Shown here: one piece after another, positions 8,230 through 17,942 of the stretch
Numbering within the stretch: the first letter of the stretch is position 1
Layout of the letters: every line of letters begins with the position of its first letter
Assembly: GCA_965279085.1 (NCBI GenBank)
Contig: OZ257149.1
Location: 1,116,001 to 1,180,000 of the forward strand
Reading direction: 5' to 3'
Length of the DNA stretch: 64,000 nt
DNA from: UBA7672 sp965279085
GTDB lineage: Bacteria; Pseudomonadota; Alphaproteobacteria; Caulobacterales; Hyphomonadaceae
Notes under the pieces: generated by a model
The model's database searches: none
The model's input: the letters and a program-made list of their open reading frames with translations, nothing else
Told to the model about the DNA's origin: nothing
Made by a program: the position numbers and the translations under genes

Positions 8230-8660
8230 CAATGAAGCCTGCTCCGCGCCAGGACGAATGTCTGTACGCAAACCCACACTTCAGCGTCGCAGGATTGATG
8301 CACCGATCGGTCCTACATCGGGCGACGACCGCCAAAGCCGCCATTGACCGTACTAGCCCAAGGCGACTTGTGGTCAGTTCCGGCTGGACAGGCGGCTTTT
8401 TGGCCGAAAACAGCCCTGTGCCGCTTCGCCAAGCCTCGGTGACCTATTCTCGAACCTCGTTGTCCACGTCGGCCGCTACACTCAACTCCAGATGATGTGT
8501 GAACGTAGTGTGCGATGGCGAGTTACGCTGTTGCACTCCTCAGGACAGCGCACCACCTCTTGGCGATACTGCGCTCAGTCGCAGCGGACGCACGGCTTGC
8601 GTTCAGTCAAACGCCCGCCCGGGGTTCTTGGCTAGATAGTCAGAGACCCGGAAACTGCTG
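8230..8660. other. 431-bp intergenic region with a FixK-type box
   Basis: No gene is supported here. It separates the divergently transcribed fixK-like gene and the universal stress gene, and must hold both promoters. The only clear element is the box at 8597-8610. Confidence 0.5.
8597..8610. promoter_or_regulatory. FixK-type box upstream of the universal stress gene
   Basis: TTGCGTTCAGTCAA fits the FixK consensus TTG(A/C)-N6-(T/G)CAA exactly. Its centre is 57 bp before the ATG at 8661, as expected for an activator site at -41.5 with a leader of about 16 nt. Confidence 0.55.
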
Positions 8661-9497
8661 ATGACCTACGCAACAGTTCACCTGCACCTGACGCCATACC
8701 CAGCGCCAACTTCATTGAGCGCAATCGACTACGCTTGCGCGCTGGCAAACCTGTTCGAAGCGAAGCTTATCGTCTCAAGTTCCCACTTGGAGATTAGAGC
8801 GCCGCAGAACTGGATCGTGGGCGCGATGATGTCGACGATGGCGCGGGAGCTGGAGACGATCACCACTGCGAAGACTCAAGCGCTTGAACTGCACGTTCAG
8901 CGCGAGGCTCTTCGTCAGGGCATTCCCGTCGAGATCGCACAGACTGCAGAGCATTGGCCTAGCGCCTTGGCTGACAACGCATGGCGAGGTCGCGTCAGTG
9001 ATCTGTGCGTCCTGGGCCTGTCGCCGGACAGCGCGGAGCCGCGCCTCTATGTCGAGGACTGGCTCTTTGGCTCCGGACGCCCCTGCATTCTCTATCCAGA
9101 CGACACAACGCAGCTTTTCTCGGCCGAGAACGTCCTGATTTGCTGGGACTACAGTAAGTCAGCCGCTCGCACCGTCAGTGACGCCCTGCCTTTCCTTCAC
9201 AATGCGAAGCGCGTTCGTGTGGCTGTATTCCGTGGCGAGAAGGACATCCCGGTCGCCGATCCAACGACACCCCTTGTCGCCTTCCTGGCGGATCACGGCG
9301 TCAAGGTCGAAGCTGAAGACGTTGCGATTGGCAAACGGACGATCGGCGCAGCAATTCTCGAACACGCCCATGCGACAGGCACAAACCTGATCATGATGGG
9401 CGCGTTCGGACACTCGCGGTTGCGCGAGTTCCTGCTCGGTGGCGCTACAAGAGAACTACTCGCCAAGTCCACCATCCCGCTCTTCATGTCGCACTGA
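8661..9497 (+). CDS. universal stress protein (UspA family)
   Basis: The 278-residue protein has two Usp-like halves. The second half (from about residue 155, 'NVLICWDYSKSAARTVSDALPFL') is well conserved and ends with the ATP-binding signature 'MGAFGHSRLREFLLGGATREL', the family G-x2-G-x9-G pattern. The first half is degenerate and lacks this loop. It is a soluble stress protein that typically supports survival during energy starvation or low oxygen. It lies 35 bp upstream of the P-type ATPase gene and is probably cotranscribed with it. A FixK-type box precedes it. Confidence 0.88.
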   Translation: MTYATVHLHLTPYPAPTSLSAIDYACALANLFEAKLIVSSSHLEIRAPQNWIVGAMMSTMARELETITTAKTQALELHVQREALRQGIPVEIAQTAEHWPSALADNAWRGRVSDLCVLGLSPDSAEPRLYVEDWLFGSGRPCILYPDDTTQLFSAENVLICWDYSKSAARTVSDALPFLHNAKRVRVAVFRGEKDIPVADPTTPLVAFLADHGVKVEAEDVAIGKRTIGAAILEHAHATGTNLIMMGAFGHSRLREFLLGGATRELLAKSTIPLFMSH

Positions 9498-9532
9498 CAT
9501 TCGGCGCAGCCGAGATAGCGAAGCGAGACTGC

Positions 9533-12109
9533 ATGGCCGAAGAGCCACTTACCGGATTGAGTGTGGCGGAAGCCGAGATGCTTCTAAGGACGCACGGCCC
9601 CAATACGTTGAGGACGGTAAAGTCCCGCGGCCTTGTGACAATCGCGCTCGGCACGCTTCGCGAGCCGATGTTCATATTCCTGCTCGTGGCTGCTTCGCTT
9701 TACCTCGTCGTCGGCGATCTTGGCGAAGGACTGTTTCTGCTTGGTGGTGCAGCCGTTTCGGTCGGATTGGTCGTGTTTCAGGACGCGCGCAGTGAACGAG
9801 CGCTTGCTGCCTTGCGAGAACTGGCCGAGCCATTTGCAGACGTCATCCGCGACGGGAGCCAGCAGCGCGTCCCCGCTCGCAACCTCGTTCCAGGAGACAT
9901 CATCGTTGTCATGGAAGGCGAGCGAATCTCCGCAGATGCAGTTTTTCGCAAAGGGGACGTCCTCACGGTCGACGAGTCTGCTCTGACAGGCGAGTCGGTC
10001 CCCGTTATCAAGCAGCCGGGACTCTGGCCTGCCAATGAAGCCGACAACGACCACGTGGAGACGACAAACGCCCTGTTCGCTGGGACGATGCTGCTCGCGG
10101 GACAGGGTTTGGCGCAAGTTACGCAGACCGGAGTTCGAACCCGAATTGGCGCCATCGGCTCCGCGCTGTCCGGCGAAATGGAGCGCACGCCTCTTCAGGA
10201 AACGACTGGCCGGCTGGTTTTGCTACTGAGCGTGATTGCGGTCGTATTCTGCCTACTCGTAGCCGCAGCCTACGGTTTCGTGCGGGGCGATTGGGTTGCC
10301 GGAGGCCTGGCTGGGCTAACCGTCGCAATCGCTTTGCTCCCGGAAGAGTTTCCGATGGTGCTGGCGGTGTTTCTCGCCATCGGCTCGTGGCGACTGGCCC
10401 GCCATCAAGTGCTGGTGCGCCGGGCGGCTGTGGTCGAGACCCTGGGCGCGGTGACAATGCTGTGTGTCGACAAGACCGGCACGCTGACCGAGAACCGAAT
10501 GAAAGTCGGAGCAGTCTGGGCCAATGCCAAGCAGCTCGGCACCGATATGGACAGCACGGCGGGCGATGTTGCTCGGGTCGCTCTTCTTGCGTCGGCAGTC
10601 CACCCCGTCGATCCCATGGACCGAGCTGTTTATGAAGCTCTGGAAGGTCGCGCCCGATCGACACTTACCAGCAACGGTAGTGAACCTGTCAGCAGCTTTC
10701 CGCTCAGGCCCGATCGGCTTGCCGTCATCCAGTCGTGGCGAACCGAAGCGCGGGCGATGTGGGCTGCGAAGGGCGCCCCAGAGGCAATCTTGCGTCTGTG
10801 CAGGACGACACCTGCCGAGAAACAAACCATCGATGCTGCGCTAGCCGGCATGGCGGCCGACGGATTGCGTGTTCTTGGTGTCGCCAGGGCCGACGACGCA
10901 TCGAAAGCGATTTGCGAGCCGGACGATGTCCAGTTCGAGTTTGTCGGCCTCATCGGATTTCTTGACCCTCTGCGAGCAGATATTCCCGCCGCGCTCGCCG
11001 AGGCCCGCGCGGCAGGCATCGATGTTTCAATGATCACGGGTGACTATCCCGCGACCGCACTGGAGATCGCACGACTAGCGGGTCTGAATGTAGCAGGCGG
11101 CATCCTTACAGGGTCCGAGATTGCCTCGCTGAGCCCTGAGGAGCTGTCAAAACGGCTCGCGACAGTTCGAATCTTTGCGCGCGTCAAGCCAGACCAGAAG
11201 CTGGCGTTGGTCGAGGCCTTCAAGGCGCGCGGCGAGGTCGTCGCGATGACCGGCGACGGCATCAACGACGCTCCGGCGCTGGAACGCGCCCACATCGGCA
11301 TCGCCATGGGAAAGCGCGGGACTGATGTTGCACGCGAAGCAGCCGATCTCGTCTTGCTCGACGACAGCTTTCCAGCAATCGTCGGCGGCGTGCGGCTGGG
11401 CCGCCGCATCTTCGCCAACCTCCGCAAGGCGCTGACCTATGTGATGGCGATCCACGTCCCAATTGCGGGCGTCGCTCTGCTGCCAATCCTCTTTGGCATG
11501 CCGCCCCTGCTCTATCCGATGCACGTGGTGATGCTGGAGCTGATCATCGACCCCGTATGCTCACTGGTTTTCGAATCCGAGCCAAGTGATCGCTCGGCGA
11601 TGCTCCGCCCGCCAAGGTCGATCAGGGAGCCCCTGTTCGGGCGGCCTCAGATCATTCTGGCTGCCGTTCAGGGCGCTGTCCTGCTGGCGGCGGTGCTTGG
11701 CATTTACGTGTGGAGCCTCAGCATCGAACTCCCTGATGATCAGGCGCGCGCTGCGGGCTTCATGGTGCTCGTCATAGGCAATCTGGTTCTGGCGCTTGCT
11801 GATGCATTGGGTACTGCAACACGGCTGTTCGACTCAAGGCACAACATCTTCTGGGGTGTGAGCGCCATAGCGGCAGCTGTCCTCTTGGGCACGATGACCG
11901 TCCCATTCTTGTCGGAGATCTTTCGCGTAGAAGCGCCGGACGGTGCTGTCATCGCGCTTTCGGTCTTCGTCGCGGTCATCGCAGGCGGATGGTACGGTGT
12001 CGCCAAACGATGGAACCGTCCGGGTCAGTCCAGACCTTCGGCAGCGACCAGCTACCCCACTCCCGAAAGGCGCGACGCGCTTCCTTCAAGCAAGCAGGTG
12101 AAATCATGA
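9533..12109 (+). CDS. cation-transporting P-type ATPase (P2-like)
   Basis: The 858-residue membrane pump has all P-type signatures: actuator motif 'TGES' near residue 152, phosphorylation site 'DKTGT' with Asp313, 'MITGDYPATA', and hinge 'MTGDGINDAPAL'. Membrane helix 4 carries 'IALLPEEFPM', a PEE variant of the Ca-ATPase PEGL site. Helix 6 carries 'LELIIDPVCSLVFE'. This combination marks the PEEFP group of P2-like ATPases, often annotated as Ca or Mg pumps; the ion is not certain. The gene follows the universal stress gene, and its stop overlaps the SDR start (ATGA), so it is part of one operon. Confidence 0.92.
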   Translation: MAEEPLTGLSVAEAEMLLRTHGPNTLRTVKSRGLVTIALGTLREPMFIFLLVAASLYLVVGDLGEGLFLLGGAAVSVGLVVFQDARSERALAALRELAEPFADVIRDGSQQRVPARNLVPGDIIVVMEGERISADAVFRKGDVLTVDESALTGESVPVIKQPGLWPANEADNDHVETTNALFAGTMLLAGQGLAQVTQTGVRTRIGAIGSALSGEMERTPLQETTGRLVLLLSVIAVVFCLLVAAAYGFVRGDWVAGGLAGLTVAIALLPEEFPMVLAVFLAIGSWRLARHQVLVRRAAVVETLGAVTMLCVDKTGTLTENRMKVGAVWANAKQLGTDMDSTAGDVARVALLASAVHPVDPMDRAVYEALEGRARSTLTSNGSEPVSSFPLRPDRLAVIQSWRTEARAMWAAKGAPEAILRLCRTTPAEKQTIDAALAGMAADGLRVLGVARADDASKAICEPDDVQFEFVGLIGFLDPLRADIPAALAEARAAGIDVSMITGDYPATALEIARLAGLNVAGGILTGSEIASLSPEELSKRLATVRIFARVKPDQKLALVEAFKARGEVVAMTGDGINDAPALERAHIGIAMGKRGTDVAREAADLVLLDDSFPAIVGGVRLGRRIFANLRKALTYVMAIHVPIAGVALLPILFGMPPLLYPMHVVMLELIIDPVCSLVFESEPSDRSAMLRPPRSIREPLFGRPQIILAAVQGAVLLAAVLGIYVWSLSIELPDDQARAAGFMVLVIGNLVLALADALGTATRLFDSRHNIFWGVSAIAAAVLLGTMTVPFLSEIFRVEAPDGAVIALSVFVAVIAGGWYGVAKRWNRPGQSRPSAATSYPTPERRDALPSSKQVKS

Positions 12110-12873
12110 AACGACTGACCGGCAAGGTAGCCATCGTGACAGGCGGAGCGCTTGGCATCGGGCGAGCGGGCGTAATCCGTATGGCCGAGGAAGGCGCCTT
12201 TGTCGCCATCCTCGACCTTCAGGCTGACAAGGGAGAAGCGCTGGCAGCCGAGTTGCGTGCCCGCGATTTCGCGGCGCGCTTCTGGCGCTGCGATGTGTCC
12301 AGTGAAGCCGAGGTATCCCGGGTGTTCGGCGAAGTCGCAGCACATTTTGGACGCATCGACATCGTTGTGAACAATGCCGGCGTGGCGGGCGTGAACAAAC
12401 CGACGCATGAGCTGACGGAAGCGGAGTGGGACTGGGTCCAGTCAATCAACGTCAAGGGCGTGTTCTTTTGCACCAAGCACGCCATTCCGTTTCTACGGAT
12501 GGCCGGTGGTGGAAGCATCATCAACCTTTCCTCGATTTACGGGCTCGTCAGCGCGCCCGATATTCCCCCCTATCATGCCTCGAAGGGTGCGGTCCGGTTG
12601 ATGACCAAGACCGATGCACTCCTATACGCCGCCGACAGGATACGCGTGAACTCGATTCACCCGGGATTCATCTGGACCCCTCTGGTTGAAGCGCACCTGA
12701 AAGCGTCCGGCGATCTCGAAGCCGGTCGAGCCGCAACAGATGCGCTGCATCCTCTCGGCCACATGGGCGAGCCCGACGACATCGCCTGGGGTATTGTCTA
12801 TCTGGCTTCCGACGAGGCCAAGTTCATCACAGGCGCCGAGCTGGTCATCGACGGTGGCTACACCGCTCGCTGA
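12106..12873 (+). CDS. short-chain dehydrogenase/reductase
   Basis: The start is fixed by the ATGA overlap with the P-type ATPase stop and an AGGTG just upstream. The 255-residue SDR has the nucleotide-binding 'TGGALGIG', the 'NNAG' structural motif, the catalytic Ser in 'INLSSIYG', and catalytic Tyr-x-x-x-Lys in 'PPYHASKGA'. The classical C-terminal 'VIDGGYTAR' end is present, so it is a full-length classical SDR acting on an unknown alcohol or ketone. Translational coupling to a cation pump and Usp gene is more consistent with a redox role in the stress response than with a dedicated catabolic pathway. Confidence 0.9.
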   Translation: MKRLTGKVAIVTGGALGIGRAGVIRMAEEGAFVAILDLQADKGEALAAELRARDFAARFWRCDVSSEAEVSRVFGEVAAHFGRIDIVVNNAGVAGVNKPTHELTEAEWDWVQSINVKGVFFCTKHAIPFLRMAGGGSIINLSSIYGLVSAPDIPPYHASKGAVRLMTKTDALLYAADRIRVNSIHPGFIWTPLVEAHLKASGDLEAGRAATDALHPLGHMGEPDDIAWGIVYLASDEAKFITGAELVIDGGYTAR

Positions 12874-13186
12874 GCAAAGCTCGAATATCAGCTCGCCGCG
12901 GCTGTGATGTCGCACGCTGGTGCGCCGAGGGCCGGCCCCTTCGTACGATCCCTGCGAAGCGGGATTAACGATACAGCGCTCATTGGCGAATCGGGAGTGG
13001 CGCCTTCAATGCGACGGGCGGGCCCCGACAGAAGAACTTGACTTGATCAGAAGGCTTCCATGATCGTTCCCGCGGGAGCGTGCGGAGGCTCCAGCATGGG
13101 CGATTTCAAACGATCGAGCTCCTTTATCACATGCAACACTCCGGCTGGCCGACCGGCGTCGTGTTTTCGCCATCGCGACAGCTCGA
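12874..13186. other. 313-bp intergenic region between converging genes
   Basis: It lies between the 3' ends of the SDR and the cytochrome lipoprotein gene. I see no gene. A short ATCCC/GGGAT stem around 12947-12965 lacks a T-run and is not a convincing terminator. Confidence 0.4.
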
Positions 13187-13549
13187 TCAGGGGTCCTGAA
13201 CTGACTGGATGTAACCTAGCAGCCCCCGGATCTCGGCTGGCTCCAGCTCCCATTCTGGCATGCCATCGTGGCCGGTGATCATGCCCTCGGCTAGCGCCTC
13301 TGCCAGACTGCTGACAGGATACTTGCGACCCAGGTAGCTGAACGGCGGAGCATTTCGCACGGGACTCTGTTTGTCACGCGCGACTGCATGGCAGGTTCCG
13401 CACTGCTCTTCCGCCATCTTCTGCCCCGCTGCGATTTCCGCAGGAGAGGCGCCAAGATTCTCTTCTTCCCCGTGTGGCCCGTGAGAGCACGCGACGAGCC
13501 CGATAGCGCAAGACCCGACAGCGCAAGAGAGGAGAAGGAGTCTAATCAA
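13187..13549 (-). CDS. c-type cytochrome lipoprotein (TTG start)
   Basis: A TTG start at 13549 is chosen because GGAGG lies 5 nt upstream and because it opens directly into a lipoprotein signal ending 'CAIGLVAC'. Longer upstream extensions are Arg-rich and look non-coding. The 120-residue product has a single CGTCH haem site and a likely distal Met in 'GHDGMPEWEL'. It is a shorter paralogue of the cytochrome at 5669-6109, sharing the 'RKYPVSSLAEALAEGM' region. It is expected on the periplasmic side of the membrane as an electron carrier. No FixK box was found in front of it. Confidence 0.82.
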   Translation of the reverse strand: MIRLLLLSCAVGSCAIGLVACSHGPHGEEENLGASPAEIAAGQKMAEEQCGTCHAVARDKQSPVRNAPPFSYLGRKYPVSSLAEALAEGMITGHDGMPEWELEPAEIRGLLGYIQSVQDP

Positions 13550-13813
13550 GGCTGCCTCCGACCGAACCCGGACGATTGCGGACTGTGGCGCAGATGATGG
13601 CCTACGACAATGCGGCCCAGCTTGCCTAAACAGCTGGCCACAAGCAGTTGCTGGAGCCCGTGAACCGGAGCGCATGACGCGATCCGCCATGTAGATGACA
13701 TCACACAGGAAATAGTCTGACCTGGGGCGAGAGCATGAAACAACCAGATTGTGAGTGCGGCGTCACAAAACACGCCCTAGGGTGAACCGCTGCGACGAAC
13801 ATTCGGGAAGCCG

Positions 13814-16462
13814 ATGACCACACGCAATCTCGACGCCCTGTTCTCGCCGCATGCGATCGCGCTGATCGGCGCCAGCGTGGAAACGGGTTCGGTTGGTGCG
13901 ATCGTCGCGCGCAATCTGCTCAGCGGTGGATTCACCGGGCGCATCATGTTCGTCAACCCGCGCGCGACCGAAGTTTTCGGGCAGCCTTGTTATCCCTCTG
14001 TAGGCGCACTTCCCGCACCGCCTGATCTTGCCGTGATTGCCACGCCGCCGCGCACCGTTCCTGATGTTATCGCGGAACTAGGAGCAGCCGGATGCCGGGC
14101 CGCCGTTGTGATCACCGCAGGTGTCACGACGGATCAGAAGCAGGCCATGCTCGATTCGGCTCGTCCCCACACCATGCGCATCATCGGCCCCAATTGCCTT
14201 GGCTTCCTTTCGCCCCTTCGTGGCATCAACGGGAGCTTCTCGCATATGGCGCCGCTCAAGGGTCGGTTGGCGCTTCTTTCCCAGTCCGGAGCGATCGCGA
14301 CGTCGATCATCGACTGGGCCAACGGAAACGGCATCGGCTTTTCGCACCTTGTCTCCATGGGGGACATGGCGGATGTGGACTTTGGCGACCTGCTAGACTT
14401 CCTCGCCATGGATGCCGACACGAGCGCCATCCTTCTCTACGCGGAGTCGATTACCGCGGCGCGGAAGTTCATGTCCGCAGGGCGGATCGCGGCGCGAGCG
14501 AAGCCCGTCATCGTTCTCAAGGCTGGCCGCAGCATGGCCGGCGCGAAGGCTGCTGCTTCGCACACGGGTGCGCTTGCGGGCGCCGATGCAGTCTATGACG
14601 CCGCCTTCCGCCGCGCCGGCATGCTGCGCGTGGATACGCTGCGGGATCTCTTCGACGCAGCGGAAACGCTCGATAGCGGCCTTCGTGTTCACGGAGACCG
14701 GCTCGTGATCCTGACAAACGGCGGTGGACTTGGCGTCATCGCTACTGATGCGCTCGAACGACATGGCGGCGAGCTAGCTCGGTTATCGCCAGAGACGCTC
14801 GCTGCACTTGATGTCGTGCTGCCAGCTGCCTGGTCGCACGGCAATCCCGTGGACATCATCGGCGACGCCAGTGGCGCGCGTTACGCAGCTGCGCTTGAGG
14901 GACTGGCGAGCGAGCCAGCAGCGGACGCAATCCTGGTGATGAACTGCCCCACCGGGGTCAGCGACAGCGAGGATGCTGCCGGCGCCGTGCTTGGCTTCAG
15001 GGCGCAGCATCCTCGCCGGCCCATTCTGGGCTGCTGGATGGGCGAAGCATCTGCCGCAGCGCCACGTCGCAGGCTGACCGCGGCAGGCCTGCCGAACTAC
15101 GAAACGCCCGACGAGGCCGTGCGTGCCTTCCTCCATCTGCGAGAGTTCAGCCGAAATCAGCAGGCTCTCTATGAGACGCCAGCCAAAACGGACGAAGGCC
15201 ATCAGGCTGCTGCGGCAGAAGCAGTCCGCGCAATCATTTCACACGCGCTGTCCGAGAAGCGCAGCATTCTTACCGAACCGGAAGCCAAAGCGGCCCTCGC
15301 GGCCTACGGGATCCCCGTTGTGGTGACGTTCACGGCGACCTCGCCAGCGGAAGCGGCGGCCGCCGCAGCAAGGATCGACCGGACGGTTGCGCTCAAGATT
15401 CTTTCCCGACAGATCACGCACAAGAGCGACGTTGGAGGCGTGCGCCTCGATCTTGAAACGCCAAACGCCGTTCGCCACGCGGCGGAAGATATGATCGCGC
15501 GGGTCGCGCGCGAACGCGCCGATGCTATCATCGATGGATTCACGATCCAGGAAATGGTGAAGCGTCCGCTCGCACGCGAATTGCTGCTTGGCGCCGTTGT
15601 CGACCCGACATTCGGGCCCTGTATCCTGTTCGGTCATGGCGGGGTTGCGACGGAAGTGATTGCGGACCGCGTGATCGGGCTGCCGCCACTCAACTCCATT
15701 CTCGCGCGTGACATGATCCGACGAACCCGCATATCGCGATTGCTAGGTGGCTATCGGGATCGCACAGCAGCCGATCATGACGCGATCTGTGCGACACTTG
15801 TCTCTCTCTCAAATATGATGATCGACCTGCCGGAGATTACCGAGTTGGATATCAATCCACTACTTGCCGACGCCGAGGGCGTAATCGCACTCGATGCGCG
15901 TATAGTTGTCCGGGAGGCGTCTGACACGCCGAACAGGTTGGCGATCCGGCCATGGCCGGGTGAGCTGGCTCGAAAGGCGAGCATTGGCAACATGGATCTG
16001 ATGGTGCGGCCCATCAGACCGGATGACGCGGCGACCCTCGCGAAATTCGCAGAGAACACGAGCGCATCCGACCTGAGGCTTAGGTTCCATGGAGCCGTAG
16101 GTAAGATCACAGAGGTAACAGCCGCCCGTCTGTGCCAGATCGACTATGACCGGGAGATGGTGCTAGTCGCCGACGAGCTCGGCGGTGGACATGCTGGCAT
16201 CGTGCGCCTGATCTTCGATCCGAACTTCGAGACTGCGGAAGTGGCTCTCATTGTGAGGTCGGACATGCAGCGGCGCGGTCTGGGCGAACTATTGCTGAAA
16301 GAGGCAATGGACTATGCACGGTCACGTGGCGCCCATCGCCTGACAGGAGATGTGCTATCCGACAACCACACGATGCTCGACCTTGCACGCAAGCTAGGCG
16401 CGAACCTGCATCTTTACTCCGAGGATGCTACGGTTACCCGAGTGATCGTGCCTCTCAAGTGA
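13814..16462 (+). CDS. NDP-forming acyl-CoA synthetase fused to a GNAT acetyltransferase
   Basis: The 882-residue multidomain protein has an N-terminal CoA-binding domain ('LFSPHAIALIGAS', 'PRATEVFGQPCYPSV'), a succinyl-CoA-ligase-like domain with the loop 'ASHTGALAGADAVYDAAF', an ATP-grasp domain ('LTEPEAKAALAAYGIPV', 'LKILSRQITHKSDVGGV'), and a C-terminal GNAT domain from about residue 735 ('VRPIRPDDAATLAKF', 'RRGLGELLLKEAM'). This is the Pat/Pka architecture. The ligase part can in principle make acetate and ATP from acetyl-CoA, or may act only as a regulatory domain for lysine acetylation. GGGAAG precedes the ATG. In this stress cluster either energy conservation or protein acetylation fits. 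Confidence 0.9.
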   Translation: MTTRNLDALFSPHAIALIGASVETGSVGAIVARNLLSGGFTGRIMFVNPRATEVFGQPCYPSVGALPAPPDLAVIATPPRTVPDVIAELGAAGCRAAVVITAGVTTDQKQAMLDSARPHTMRIIGPNCLGFLSPLRGINGSFSHMAPLKGRLALLSQSGAIATSIIDWANGNGIGFSHLVSMGDMADVDFGDLLDFLAMDADTSAILLYAESITAARKFMSAGRIAARAKPVIVLKAGRSMAGAKAAASHTGALAGADAVYDAAFRRAGMLRVDTLRDLFDAAETLDSGLRVHGDRLVILTNGGGLGVIATDALERHGGELARLSPETLAALDVVLPAAWSHGNPVDIIGDASGARYAAALEGLASEPAADAILVMNCPTGVSDSEDAAGAVLGFRAQHPRRPILGCWMGEASAAAPRRRLTAAGLPNYETPDEAVRAFLHLREFSRNQQALYETPAKTDEGHQAAAAEAVRAIISHALSEKRSILTEPEAKAALAAYGIPVVVTFTATSPAEAAAAAARIDRTVALKILSRQITHKSDVGGVRLDLETPNAVRHAAEDMIARVARERADAIIDGFTIQEMVKRPLARELLLGAVVDPTFGPCILFGHGGVATEVIADRVIGLPPLNSILARDMIRRTRISRLLGGYRDRTAADHDAICATLVSLSNMMIDLPEITELDINPLLADAEGVIALDARIVVREASDTPNRLAIRPWPGELARKASIGNMDLMVRPIRPDDAATLAKFAENTSASDLRLRFHGAVGKITEVTAARLCQIDYDREMVLVADELGGGHAGIVRLIFDPNFETAEVALIVRSDMQRRGLGELLLKEAMDYARSRGAHRLTGDVLSDNHTMLDLARKLGANLHLYSEDATVTRVIVPLK

Positions 16463-16640
16463 CAGGGCACCGTCAAGCACGCACAACGCTGCCAGTGCGG
16501 CCCGGGTGCGGAGCCGGGCGGCTCACTAGTCGAAAAGCTTCTCCCATCTTTCTCATTCCGGAAGCTACTCCTTGATCTTACGCAGTCATTCCGGCCGTCA
16601 GCGGCTATAGTTGATCCTGACCCTGTCCAGGGAACTGCCC

Positions 16641-17942
16641 GTGCCGGATGATCCTGTTTGGCTTGAACCACTGCAGCGGGTTGGCCTCGCACTCGCGATC
16701 GGATTTCTTGTCGGCGTCGAGCGCGGCTGGAGGCAGCGGGATGACGGCGAAGGACAACGCGTTGCGGGCATCAGGACATTCGCGCTGATCGGCGTGTTGG
16801 GCGGCTCTTCCGGATTGCTGCTGCCAGCAGTGGGCCCGGTGCCCGTCGCGGCAGTGGCGCTGGCCTTTGGCGCCGCCTTCACTGTGTTTCAGTTCCGCCA
16901 GGCGATGGAGGACGGCGACAACTCTGTCACATCGACGGTGGCCGGGCTGCTGGTATTTGCGCTCGGCCTTTACGCAGTCGTCGGCGAGACCGTCGTGGCA
17001 GCCGCCGTGGCCGTGGCCAGCACCATCGTGCTGGCGTTCAAGGAAGCGCTGCATAGCTGGCTTCGGTCAGTCACCTGGAGGGAGCTGCGATCGGCTTTCC
17101 TGATCCTGGCGGCGACCTGCATTGTACTACCCTTGATACCAGAAGGCGCGGTCGACCCATGGGGCGCCATCGAACCTCGCTCCTTGTGGTGGCTCACGAT
17201 CCTGATCGCCTCCGCGAGCTTTGTAGGGTATGTCGCGCTACGAGCGCTGGGACCGCGTGCCGGCCTAATGATCGGCGCGCTGGCCGGCGCGATAGTCTCT
17301 TCGACAGTCGTAACGATCGACCTAGGGCGGCGCGTCCGATCGTCAGAAATCGATACCTCCAGCGGCGCGGCTGCGGCCGCGCTGGCTGCGTCTGTGAGCC
17401 TGATCCGATGCGGGGCGGTAGCTTCGCTGTTCTCGAGCGCGGTCGCCGCTCGCCTTTGGCCGGTCCTCGCGGCTTCTGCTGTCGTCTGCCTCGGGTGCGC
17501 GTGGGCCCTCGCGCGGCCTGTCGCCAGATCCGCGGCAGCTGCGGACTATGCTGCGATCAGGAGTCCGCTGGACCTGTGGTCCGTTGCAAGATTTGCGTTC
17601 GTCTTGATCGTGCTGACCATCGGCGCCAATCTCGTCTCCGGTGAGTTAGGCTCCAATGGTCTAGGTGTGTTTGCTGCGACAGCTGGACTTGTGGATGTCG
17701 ATGCCGTGACCCTGGTCGTTGGCAAGCTTGCCACGACAGGACTCGCCACCGAGACCGCGGTCGGCGCCATCCTCATCGGCATTCTTGCAAACCAGATGTT
17801 CAAGCTGGCGGCCGTGATCGTTGGCGGCGCGTTGGGCTTCAGCATTCGTTTAGGAGCTGTCGTCGCGCTGGCAGGCATTGCAGGGGCGCTCGTTCACGTA
17901 CTCGCGCCAATCGTCTACAGCTCTTATTCGATGCCGCGCTGA
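16641..17942 (+). CDS. MgtC/SapB-DUF4010-type membrane protein
   Basis: A polytopic membrane protein of about 433 residues. The N-terminal part contains the MgtC signature 'GFLVGVERGWRQ' and 'GIRTFALIGVLGG'. The remainder has some ten hydrophobic helices and resembles the DUF4010 domain that is often fused to MgtC. MgtC proteins affect Mg homeostasis and ATP synthase activity in other bacteria; what this longer form does is not known. GTG at 16641 follows AGGGA and is preferred; a TTG at 16611 has no ribosome binding site. It follows the acyl-CoA synthetase gene by 178 bp. Confidence 0.82.
   Translation: MPDDPVWLEPLQRVGLALAIGFLVGVERGWRQRDDGEGQRVAGIRTFALIGVLGGSSGLLLPAVGPVPVAAVALAFGAAFTVFQFRQAMEDGDNSVTSTVAGLLVFALGLYAVVGETVVAAAVAVASTIVLAFKEALHSWLRSVTWRELRSAFLILAATCIVLPLIPEGAVDPWGAIEPRSLWWLTILIASASFVGYVALRALGPRAGLMIGALAGAIVSSTVVTIDLGRRVRSSEIDTSSGAAAAALAASVSLIRCGAVASLFSSAVAARLWPVLAASAVVCLGCAWALARPVARSAAAADYAAIRSPLDLWSVARFAFVLIVLTIGANLVSGELGSNGLGVFAATAGLVDVDAVTLVVGKLATTGLATETAVGAILIGILANQMFKLAAVIVGGALGFSIRLGAVVALAGIAGALVHVLAPIVYSSYSMPR

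Noticed and set aside
13028..13045. TTGACTTGATCAG considered as a FixK box
   Set aside because: The half-site spacing is wrong and it lies between the 3' ends of two genes.
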